A stretch of 47,318 bases of DNA from positions 1 to 47,318 of the forward strand of contig CAZNAD010000018.1 in NCBI GenBank assembly GCA_964571195.1, given 5' to 3'. Under the pieces are notes generated by a model, which saw only the letters and a list, made by a program, of their open reading frames with translations, did not search any database and was not told the origin of the DNA. The stretch is from PALSA-1006 sp964571195 (GTDB taxonomy: Bacteria > Pseudomonadota > Gammaproteobacteria > Burkholderiales > Gallionellaceae). Both the position numbers and the translations under genes were made by a program. Shown here in pieces: positions 15,859 through 23,635 of this stretch. Each line of letters opens with the position of its first letter. Position 1 is the stretch's first letter.

Positions 15859-17775
15859 TCAATTTGCCATGTCTTCCACCACCTGCAAGAACGCATCGCC
15901 GTATTTCGCCAGCTTGGCTTGCCCCACGCCGCTGATGCGCCCCATCTCGTCCAGCGTTTGCGGCTTGTGGTTGAGAATTTCCAGCAGGGTGCTGTCGTGG
16001 AAGATGACATAAGGCGGCACACCCTGTTCGCGTGCCAATTCCATACGCTTGGCTTTGAGCGCTTGCCACAATGGGTCTTCGTTGGCTCCGGCAAAAGCTT
16101 CGCGCAGGCGCGAGCCACGTTCGGCTTTACTGCTTTTGCGCTTGGCGGGATCGGCATCGCGGCGCAGCCACACTTCCTGTTCGCCCTTCAACACCGGACG
16201 CGCGGCTTCGGTGAGCTTCAAGCCGCCATAGGCTTCCATATCGACATTGATGAATCCGGCGGCAACAAGCTGGCGATACACGCTGCTCCATTGCGTTTGT
16301 GCCAAGTCTTTACCGATACCGAAGGTGGAAAGTTGCTGATGGTTGAATTGCTCGACCTTGGGCGTGGCCTTGCCCAGCAGCACGTCGATGAGGTGCGACA
16401 CACCGAAGCGTTGCCCGGTGCGGTACACGCAGGACAGCGCCATCTGCGCAGCTAGCGTGGCATCCCAAGTGTCCACCGGCGACAGACAGTTATCACACTC
16501 CTTGCAATCGCCGGGATGTTCCTCGCCAAAGTAGCGCAGGATGGCCTGATGGCGGCAGGTGGTGGATTCGCAGAAGCCCAACAACGCATCGAGTTTTTGC
16601 AGTTCAACACGCTTGCGCTCCTCGGGCGCATCGCCGGAGAGCAGCATCTGGCGCATGGACACCACATCGCCCAAACCGTATGCCATCCACGCATTCGCGG
16701 GCAAACCGTCACGTCCGGCGCGACCCGTTTCCTGATAATAACCTTCCATGCTCTTGGGCAGATCAAGGTGGGCGACGAAACGCACATTGGGCTTGTCGAT
16801 ACCCATGCCGAAGGCAACAGTGGCGACCATGATGACGCCCTCCTCGCGCAAGAATCTTTGCTGGTTCTTGCTGCGTACAGCGGCATCCAGCCCGGCGTGA
16901 TACGGCAGCGCATCCCAGCCCTGCTCCTTCAGCCACGCGGCAGTCTCTTCCACCTTCTTGCGCGACAGGCAATACACGATGCCCGCATCGTTGGGGTGTT
17001 CGGTTTCGAGGAAGGTCTGCAATTGCTTGCGCGCGTTGTCCTTGAGCGCTACGCGGTAACGAATGTTGGGGCGGTCGAAGCTGGAGACAAATTGCTGCGC
17101 CTGCTCCAATGCCAGCCGCTCGATGATCTCGCGCCGCGTGGGCGCATCCGCCGTGGCGGTGAGCGCGATGCGCGGCACATTGGGGAAGCGTTCATGCAAC
17201 ACGGTCAGCGCGCGGTACTCAGGACGGAAGTCGTGCCCCCATTGCGAGACGCAGTGGGCTTCGTCGATAGCGAACAGGGCAATGCCGGGGCGTTCCCTCA
17301 TCCCAACCCTTCTCCCAGAGGGCGAAGGGCTTTGCGCCCCTTCCCCATTGGGGGAGGGAATAAGGGTGAGGGAAACTCCGTTCAACTCCTCCAGCAATTC
17401 AAGGAACCCCTCCGTCATCAACCGCTCCGGTGCGACATACAACAACTTCAATTCTCCCGCGCGTATCTGACGCATTACCTCGCGCGCCGCTTCACCCTCC
17501 AGACTGGAATTGAGGAATGCGGCGGATACCCCCAACTGCTTGAGCGCATCTACTTGGTCTTGCATCAACGCAATGAGCGGCGACACCACGATACCGACAC
17601 CGTCGCGCAGCAGCGCGGGAATCTGGTAACACAAGGATTTGCCGCCGCCGGTCGGCATGAGCACCAGCGCATCACCGCCGCTCGCGACATGTTCGACGAT
17701 GGCTTGCTGCGCACCACGGAACGAGGAGTAACCGAAGATGTCGCGCAGGATTTGATGGGCGTTGCCGTGACTCAT
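15859..17775 (-). CDS. recQ: ATP-dependent DNA helicase RecQ with in-frame repeat insertion
   Basis: RecQ is a 3'-5' superfamily 2 helicase for recombination repair. The product of about 638 residues has Walker A MPTGGGKSLCYQ (about 40-50), the DEAH box IDEAHCVSQWGHDFRPEY (about 170), the ALTATAD motif and helicase motif VI (YYQETGRAGRDG). It also has the zinc cluster (CR…CKECDNC) and C-terminal RQC and HRDC regions. Compared with E. coli RecQ, 32 extra residues lie between LLEELN and IALFAIDEAHC (about 134-165). They are encoded by a GC-rich palindromic repeat (17293-17374). I chose the ATG at 17773-17775 (MSHGNAHQILRD); a TTG six codons upstream is possible. Neither has a clear ribosome site. 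Confidence 0.95.
   Translation of the reverse strand: MSHGNAHQILRDIFGYSSFRGAQQAIVEHVASGGDALVLMPTGGGKSLCYQIPALLRDGVGIVVSPLIALMQDQVDALKQLGVSAAFLNSSLEGEAAREVMRQIRAGELKLLYVAPERLMTEGFLELLEELNGVSLTLIPSPNGEGAQSPSPSGRRVGMRERPGIALFAIDEAHCVSQWGHDFRPEYRALTVLHERFPNVPRIALTATADAPTRREIIERLALEQAQQFVSSFDRPNIRYRVALKDNARKQLQTFLETEHPNDAGIVYCLSRKKVEETAAWLKEQGWDALPYHAGLDAAVRSKNQQRFLREEGVIMVATVAFGMGIDKPNVRFVAHLDLPKSMEGYYQETGRAGRDGLPANAWMAYGLGDVVSMRQMLLSGDAPEERKRVELQKLDALLGFCESTTCRHQAILRYFGEEHPGDCKECDNCLSPVDTWDATLAAQMALSCVYRTGQRFGVSHLIDVLLGKATPKVEQFNHQQLSTFGIGKDLAQTQWSSVYRQLVAAGFINVDMEAYGGLKLTEAARPVLKGEQEVWLRRDADPAKRKSSKAERGSRLREAFAGANEDPLWQALKAKRMELAREQGVPPYVIFHDSTLLEILNHKPQTLDEMGRISGVGQAKLAKYGDAFLQVVEDMAN
17293..17374. 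repeat. Palindromic repeat inserted in recQ
   Basis: An 82-bp imperfect palindrome whose arms are TTCCCTCATCCC (left) and GGGTGAGGGAA (right), with inner GC-rich inverted segments (CTTCTCCC…GGGGGAGGGAA). It lies wholly inside recQ and is read through in frame, encoding SLTLIPSPNGEG...SPSGRRVGMRE on the minus strand. Confidence 0.8.
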
Positions 17776-17902
17776 ATCTGAAATGTATTGCAAAGATATG
17801 CAAGCTTAACCGACAAGCTGAATATAGGGTTATTCATAACAGGGCGGTGGTATGATTTGCCCAGAAGAGATCGTTATTGAATCCACCCTAGGAGGTCGTT
17901 TG

Positions 17903-19534
17903 ATGAGCATCCGCACTGTTACCACCCAGCCCTTTTCCGACCAGAAACCCGGCACCTCCGGCTTGCGCAAGAAAGTCCCGGTGTTTCAGCAGGCGAACTA
18001 TCTGGAGAATTTCGTCCAGTCCATTTTCGACAGCATCGCCGCGCCCAAGGGCGCGACGCTGGTAGTGGGCGGCGACGGGCGCTACTACAACCGCACCGCG
18101 ATCCAGATCATCCTGAAAATGGCGGCGGCCAACGGCTTCGGCAAGGTACTGGTCGGGCGCGGCGGCATTCTCTCCACCCCCGCCGCCTCGTGTGTGATCC
18201 GCAAATATAAAACTTTCGGCGGCATCATCCTCTCCGCCAGCCACAACCCCGGCGGCCCGAAAGAAGACTTCGGCATCAAGTACAACAGCAGCAACGGCGG
18301 CCCCGCCACCGAGACGGTGACCGAGGCGATCTTCGCCAAGAGCAAGAGCATCTCCAGTTACAAGATACTCGATGCGGCGGATGTGTCGCTCGACACGCTG
18401 GGCACTTCGACCTTGGGTGACCTGCAAGTACAGGTGATCGACTCGGTGAGCGACTATGCCGAACTGATGGAATCGCTGTTCGACTTCGCCGCGATACGCG
18501 CGCTGCTAAAGGGCGGGTTCCGCATCAAGTTCGACGCCATGCACGCGGTGAACGGCCCTTATGCCAAAGACATCCTTGAGGGACGCCTGGGTGCCGCGCC
18601 CGGTAGCGTGATGAACGGCGTGCCGCTGGAAGATTTCGGCGGCGGACACCCCGACCCCAACCTGACTTACGCGCACGATCTGGTGGAGATCATGTATGGC
18701 GACAACGCGCCGGATTTCGGTGCAGCCTCGGACGGCGACGGCGACCGCAACATGATTCTGGGCAAACATTTCTTCGTCACCCCCTCCGACAGTCTCGCCC
18801 TGCTCGCAGCCAACGCGACCTTGGCACCCGCTTACAAAAAAGGCTTGGCAGGTATCGCGCGCTCCATGCCCACCAGTGCCGCCGCCGACCGCGTGGCACA
18901 GGCACTGAACATCCCCTGTTTTGAAACGCCGACGGGCTGGAAATTTTTCGGCAACCTGATGGACGCGGGCAAGGTCACGTTATGCGGCGAAGAAAGTTTC
19001 GGCACCGGCTCGGATCACGTGCGCGAAAAAGACGGGCTGTGGGCGGTGCTGTTCTGGCTCAACCTTCTGGCCGCACGCAAACAACCAGTGGAAACTATCG
19101 TGCGTGAACATTGGGCGAAATATGGCCGCAACTTCTATTCGCGTTACGACTACGAAGGTTTGCCGACAGAAGCGGCGAACGGTGTGATGCAGCACCTGCG
19201 CGACAATTTTGCCGCTATCAGCGGCAAACAGTTCGGCAAATACACCGTGAACACCTGTGACGATTTCAGCTACACCGACCCGGTGGACGGCAGTGTGAGC
19301 AAAGGCCAAGGGGTACGCATCATCTTCCGCGACGGCTCGCGCATCATCTTCCGCCTCTCCGGCACGGGTACCGAGGGAGCGACCTTACGGGTCTATCTGG
19401 AAGCTTTCGAAGCCGATGTGCAGCGGCACCCTCTCGATGCTCAGGCGGCGCTGGCCGAATTGATCGTGATCGCGTTGCAGGTCTCGGAGCTGGTATCCCG
19501 CACAGGGCGAGACAAACCGACCGTCATCACCTGA
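17903..19534 (+). CDS. pgm: Phosphoglucomutase (alpha-D-glucose phosphate-specific)
   Basis: Interconverts glucose 1-phosphate and glucose 6-phosphate, feeding glycogen and surface-polysaccharide synthesis. The 543-residue protein starts at the ATG after GGAGGTCGTTTG. It carries the phospho-serine loop SASHNPGGPKEDFGIKYN (about 110-127), the Mg-binding loop SDGDGDRN (about 274), the sugar-binding CGEESFGTGSDH and a C-terminal phosphate-binding FRLSGTGTEGATLR. The KPGTSGLRKKV start and overall length match the PGM1-type enzymes found in eukaryotes and many proteobacteria. It converges with the GGDEF-EAL gene. Confidence 0.96.
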   Translation: MSIRTVTTQPFSDQKPGTSGLRKKVPVFQQANYLENFVQSIFDSIAAPKGATLVVGGDGRYYNRTAIQIILKMAAANGFGKVLVGRGGILSTPAASCVIRKYKTFGGIILSASHNPGGPKEDFGIKYNSSNGGPATETVTEAIFAKSKSISSYKILDAADVSLDTLGTSTLGDLQVQVIDSVSDYAELMESLFDFAAIRALLKGGFRIKFDAMHAVNGPYAKDILEGRLGAAPGSVMNGVPLEDFGGGHPDPNLTYAHDLVEIMYGDNAPDFGAASDGDGDRNMILGKHFFVTPSDSLALLAANATLAPAYKKGLAGIARSMPTSAAADRVAQALNIPCFETPTGWKFFGNLMDAGKVTLCGEESFGTGSDHVREKDGLWAVLFWLNLLAARKQPVETIVREHWAKYGRNFYSRYDYEGLPTEAANGVMQHLRDNFAAISGKQFGKYTVNTCDDFSYTDPVDGSVSKGQGVRIIFRDGSRIIFRLSGTGTEGATLRVYLEAFEADVQRHPLDAQAALAELIVIALQVSELVSRTGRDKPTVIT

Positions 19535-19554
19535 TACGCCGACAGGCTACAGAG

Positions 19555-21990
19555 TTACAGCTTGGTGAGGAACTCAGCCAAGGGCACGGGCTTGCCGAAC
19601 AGATAACCCTGATAGAACGTACATCCCATACGTTCCAGCGCATCCCGCTGCGCTTGGGTCTCCACCCCTTCGGCGATCACATTCATGCCCAGATTGCCCG
19701 CCATACCGATGATGGTTTGAATGATAGTCGCATCAGAATCCCGGCTACCGAGGTGGCGCACAAACGACTGGTCGATTTTTAATTGGTTGAGCGGCAATTG
19801 CGTCAGGTAGGCCAGCGAAGAATATCCGGTACCGAAGTCATCCATAGAAAAACTCACGCCGATTTTCTTCAGCGCCTGCATCTTGGCGATGGTATCCGCG
19901 ACGTCGTCCAACACGATACTTTCGGTCAGCTCCAACTTGAGGCGTGTCGGATCGATCTTGGACCGACTGATGATCTCGCTCACTTCAGCGACAAAGTCCT
20001 GCTGCCGGAACTGGCGTCCACTGACATTGACCGCCAGTTGCAATTCACGGGTACGCGCCTCGCGCTCCCATATCTTGATGCGTTCGCAAGCACTCTCCAA
20101 CACCCAACGGCCAATGGGCAGGATAAGGTCGGTCTCTTCCGCCAGCGGAATGAATTGCACCGGCGAGATCATGCCTTGCTTAGGGTGTATCCAGCGCAAC
20201 AACACTTCGGCACCCAGTATCGTCCCCTTCTGGTTGACCTGCATCTGGTAGTAGAGCTCGAACTCCCGGTTGCGCACCGCATCGCGCAATCCGATCTCCA
20301 TCTGCGCGCGGGCTTCCAGCTCATCCTGCATCGCGGGGTCGAAGAAACGCAAGGTATTACGCCCTGATCGCTTCGCTTGGTACATCGCCGTATCGGCCTG
20401 TTTTAACAACTCATCCAAGTGCTGTTTGTAATTGGCGAACAGGGTGATGCCCATACTCGACGAACTGTGGAAATCATTTCCGTCCAGGATGTATGTCTGA
20501 CTGAGCACATCCAGCACCTTTTCGCCCACGGCCCGCGCCTGCACCGCCGCTTGCGAGCTGTCTTCGCTCAACCCTTCCAGCAGCAACACAAATTCATCGC
20601 CACCGAAACGTGCCACGGTATCACCCTCGCGCACGCAGGCCTGCAAACGTCTCGCCACTTCGATCAACAGCAGATCGCCGACCCCATGCCCCTTGGTGTC
20701 GTTCAGCGTCTTGAAATTATCGAGGTCGATGAAGAGCAGTGCGCCGCTGGTTTGGTTGCGCGCACCGGTGGCAACCGCCTGGCGCAATCTGTCCAGCAAC
20801 ATGCGCCGGTTGGGTAGCTGGCTGAGAGAATCGTAGAACGCCAGATGATGTATCTCGTTCTCGGCGCGTTTGCGTTCGGTGAAATCGATGAAGGTGCCGA
20901 CGTAGTGCGTGACTTCATTGTTCTTGCCGATTACGGCAGTAATATTCAACCAGGCCGGAAATATCTCGCCGTTCTTGCGCCGGTTCCATATCTCGCCTTG
21001 CCAATTGTTCTCGCGTCGCAGACGCTCCCACATGCGCGCGAAAAATTCATCATCCTGCCGGTCCGATCTGAGCAGGGACGGATTCTTGCCGATCACTTCA
21101 TCCGTGCTGTAGCCGGTGAGTTCTGCGAACGCCTGATTGGCCCGGATGATCACCGCTTTTTTATCGGTCACCATCATCGCTTCTTCGGTTTCAAACGCGA
21201 TGGCGGCGATGCGCAAAGCCGCCTCGCGCTCTTCCAGCACCTCCATCATGCCGTTAAACGCATAGGCCATGCCCGCAATGTCTTTCGGCCCCCCCGGCTC
21301 GGCACGCACTTGCGACTCGCCCGCCTGAGCGCGCCCCATGCTGGCCGATAATTGCTCCAGCGGTCGCGCCATATTGCGCGTGAGGTGACGGATCAGGAAC
21401 AGAAACAATAAAGCGAAAGAGAACGAGGTCAACAGATTGGAGGCAAAAATATCCGAAGTCATACGCATCAGTGCCGCCTTACTCATCACCACGGAGACGT
21501 GGCCGAGCAACTCCGGCTTAGAGTCATCGGCAAAGGGCGATTCGGCTATCGGCTGCGAATAGACCGGTGCCGCGAAGTGCCACGCCTCGGAATTCTCCGC
21601 ATCGAGCATGGCGGCGGCCTGCAAACCGGAAGACTGTTCGGTCTGGTGCAAAAACTTCTTCGGATCAATGTCCCCGCGCGCCAGCAGAATATGTCCGTTG
21701 GCCTGGCGTATCTCCAGCGCGACCACGCCGGGGAAGGCCATGGTCGCATTCACCGCTTCGGAAGCGTTATCCGCCGAAGCGAAGATCAGCGCCAGCGAGC
21801 TTTGCCGCGCCAGATTCTCGGTGATGCGCTGCCCCTGCTCGACGAGGTCGTTGCGCACGCGCTCGTTCACCTGCCACGATCCTGTCACGGAAGAGAGCAA
21901 TGCGAGAAAAAGTATCCCCACCGTGACCAAGATGCTGAGCTGGCGCGAGAAAGTAAATTGCTGGAAGAACGGTGCGAGGATCTTATTCAT
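19555..21990 (-). CDS. CHASE8-like-HAMP-PAS-GGDEF-EAL c-di-GMP protein
   Basis: An 811-residue membrane sensor. TM1 (about 18-40) and TM2 (about 175-200) enclose a periplasmic domain resembling CHASE8 (…NLARQSSLALIFASADNASEAV). Next come HAMP (about 205-255), PAS (about 260-380), GGDEF (about 385-550) and EAL (about 560-811). The cyclase motif GGDEF (near 460) and I-site REGD are intact. In the EAL domain the signature reads EVL (AEVLLRW, near 593) instead of EAL; the catalytic Glu is kept, as are ELTES, DDFGTGYSSL and KIDQSFV, so phosphodiesterase activity is still plausible. It begins six bases after the periplasmic binding-protein gene, forming an operon with it. Confidence 0.93.
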   Translation of the reverse strand: MNKILAPFFQQFTFSRQLSILVTVGILFLALLSSVTGSWQVNERVRNDLVEQGQRITENLARQSSLALIFASADNASEAVNATMAFPGVVALEIRQANGHILLARGDIDPKKFLHQTEQSSGLQAAAMLDAENSEAWHFAAPVYSQPIAESPFADDSKPELLGHVSVVMSKAALMRMTSDIFASNLLTSFSFALLFLFLIRHLTRNMARPLEQLSASMGRAQAGESQVRAEPGGPKDIAGMAYAFNGMMEVLEEREAALRIAAIAFETEEAMMVTDKKAVIIRANQAFAELTGYSTDEVIGKNPSLLRSDRQDDEFFARMWERLRRENNWQGEIWNRRKNGEIFPAWLNITAVIGKNNEVTHYVGTFIDFTERKRAENEIHHLAFYDSLSQLPNRRMLLDRLRQAVATGARNQTSGALLFIDLDNFKTLNDTKGHGVGDLLLIEVARRLQACVREGDTVARFGGDEFVLLLEGLSEDSSQAAVQARAVGEKVLDVLSQTYILDGNDFHSSSSMGITLFANYKQHLDELLKQADTAMYQAKRSGRNTLRFFDPAMQDELEARAQMEIGLRDAVRNREFELYYQMQVNQKGTILGAEVLLRWIHPKQGMISPVQFIPLAEETDLILPIGRWVLESACERIKIWEREARTRELQLAVNVSGRQFRQQDFVAEVSEIISRSKIDPTRLKLELTESIVLDDVADTIAKMQALKKIGVSFSMDDFGTGYSSLAYLTQLPLNQLKIDQSFVRHLGSRDSDATIIQTIIGMAGNLGMNVIAEGVETQAQRDALERMGCTFYQGYLFGKPVPLAEFLTKL

Positions 21991-21996
21991 TTCGCC

Positions 21997-23220
21997 TCAT
22001 CGTTCGGGGAAAGCCATGTCGAAACTCTGCAACCTGCCGGTGCTGAGTCCCAGATGTTTGGCCGTACGCAAATTAACCGCCATCAATACTTCACGTAGCG
22101 GCGACATGGATGACTCGCCGCGCCTACCGTCAGCGAGGATACTGAGCGCGCTACCCGCGAGATGGCGTCCCAGCTCAACATTATCGGGATACAAGGAGAA
22201 CAGCACGCCGCGCTTCACATGGCTGAAACTACTGGAGAACACCGCCAGATTACCCGCCCAGGATTCCTGCAACACCAGCGGCAAGACATTGCTCTCTTCC
22301 ACCGTGGTGGAATCTTGCGGCAACCATAACGCATCCCGAACGCTATCGGCACTGGCAAGAATCTCCTGATAGGCGAGCATGGCGCTGCGCAGATCTTGCG
22401 CCTGATAGGTCACCAGCTCCAGGCCCTGCGCACGAGCCCCCTCCTTCGCCAGATCCATCAGCCATTCGTTCTGGCGCGGGTCGTACACGGTGAATATGCG
22501 CCGCACCTTGGGCATCATCCCCTTCAAACGCGAGAACAGCAGCGCGGGATCGGGCGAGAGCGTGTTCACTTGTTGCTTGCGCGCCCCGCCCTCCGGCGAA
22601 GACAACACGCCCCCCACCACCACGTCGATATCGCCATCCAGCCCGGAGGTGGCTTTCACTCCCTGCCGCCCCAGCGCGATCACCACCTTGGTATCGGAGC
22701 GGCGCAACGAATCGCTCAACTCACTCGCGTTCGAATTGGCTCCCACCGCAAAACTGGTGACTCGCCCTTTGGCTTTATCCTCGATGCCCTCGATGATCTG
22801 CTTGAACACACTGCGATATGGCTCACCGATATCAGGATAGATCACCGCGATGTTGCCCATGCCCGTGGCCTGCGCCACTTTGTTTGCGATCTTGTGATTG
22901 GCATTTGCAGTGACAGGACCCGCGACCCAGATCGGGAAGACCATGACATCGGACATCACCTCGATGGAGTGGAGCAGTTCAACATCGCTTTGGGTGGAAT
23001 CGTGCGGGACGCTATAACCCAGCCCCACGGCACGGATCGAGGGCGCATGATCCTGTTGCCACAAGGGGACGCTGGAGGAGGAATGGTCATCGGTGGAACC
23101 ATCCGAAGTCGCCGATGCGGGCGCAGTCGCAAAGGCCGCGATCAGGCAAGCTCCGAGACCTAGCCGGAAACGTAAGAGCGGCATACTGCCGGATAATGAA
23201 AAAACTGGGGTCATGCTCAT
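21997..23220 (-). CDS. Periplasmic ABC-type substrate-binding protein (sensor partner)
   Basis: A 407-residue protein with a Sec signal peptide (…LGLGACLIAAFATAPASA, cleavage near residue 38). Its fold pattern is that of the 'ABC transporter substrate-binding protein' family PF04392: GNIAVIYPDIGEPYRSV, VVIALGRQGVKA, RRIFTVYDPRQNEW and WLPQDSTTVEESNVLPL. No permease or ATPase gene is nearby. Instead it is followed, after six bases, by a GGDEF-EAL protein with a periplasmic domain, so I infer that it presents a ligand to that sensor rather than to a transporter. The start is uncertain (ATG at 23220 or at codon 13); neither has a clear ribosome site. Confidence 0.88.
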   Translation of the reverse strand: MSMTPVFSLSGSMPLLRFRLGLGACLIAAFATAPASATSDGSTDDHSSSSVPLWQQDHAPSIRAVGLGYSVPHDSTQSDVELLHSIEVMSDVMVFPIWVAGPVTANANHKIANKVAQATGMGNIAVIYPDIGEPYRSVFKQIIEGIEDKAKGRVTSFAVGANSNASELSDSLRRSDTKVVIALGRQGVKATSGLDGDIDVVVGGVLSSPEGGARKQQVNTLSPDPALLFSRLKGMMPKVRRIFTVYDPRQNEWLMDLAKEGARAQGLELVTYQAQDLRSAMLAYQEILASADSVRDALWLPQDSTTVEESNVLPLVLQESWAGNLAVFSSSFSHVKRGVLFSLYPDNVELGRHLAGSALSILADGRRGESSMSPLREVLMAVNLRTAKHLGLSTGRLQSFDMAFPER

Positions 23221-23635
23221 TAATTTTTTCGGTGTTATTTAAACGCTCTCACTGTCGGTTAAAAAAACCAGCCGAAATTCTCTTTCAAATTCTGCGCGTT
23301 ACCTGTTATTCGCCGGATCGTTCACAGCACTCCGCGCCTCCGGCACACCCTATCTGGGCACGATCATATCAGGCTTCACTCTGACCTTACACCCGTCATG
23401 GTTAAAAAATATAAATTACGGTAGCATGCCCCCTATAAAAATTATCGGATACATTCCTGCTCTTGCGTTGCGCCGATTATTGAATACACCGGAATGTCGG
23501 CACGACCTGTGCCCTAAACATTTAGGGTAGGAAATCGACGGAGAGCGTACTTTTTTACCATAGTCAGTACAATCATGCTCAGGCGCGGTTGGGCATCTGA
23601 AATTGCGATAATTTAAAATCATGAAAGGAGCTAGC
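23221..23635. other. Divergent control region between binding-protein operon and TonB receptors
   Basis: 415 bases without a gene. It contains a 7-bp dyad CCCTAAA-CA-TTTAGGG (23512-23527), an adjacent GGCAC/GTGCC inverted pair (23498-23513), and a copy of GAATACACCGG (23482-23492) also found upstream of the Cache GGDEF-EAL gene. The rest is AT-rich and suited to two divergent promoters. No riboswitch that I recognise is present. Confidence 0.5.
23512..23527. promoter_or_regulatory. Dyad-symmetric operator candidate
   Basis: The arms CCCTAAA and TTTAGGG are perfect inverted repeats separated by CA, about 110 bases before the first TonB-receptor start. The size suits a dimeric regulator site. 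No regulator gene is adjacent, so this is only a candidate. Confidence 0.35.

Noticed and set aside
16516..17781. A long + strand frame across recQ
   Set aside because: Antisense to a well-conserved helicase; no ribosome site or recognisable protein.
23221..23635. Possible c-di-GMP or cobalamin riboswitch before the TonB receptors
   Set aside because: None of the conserved core segments of these riboswitches could be found; only simple dyads are visible.
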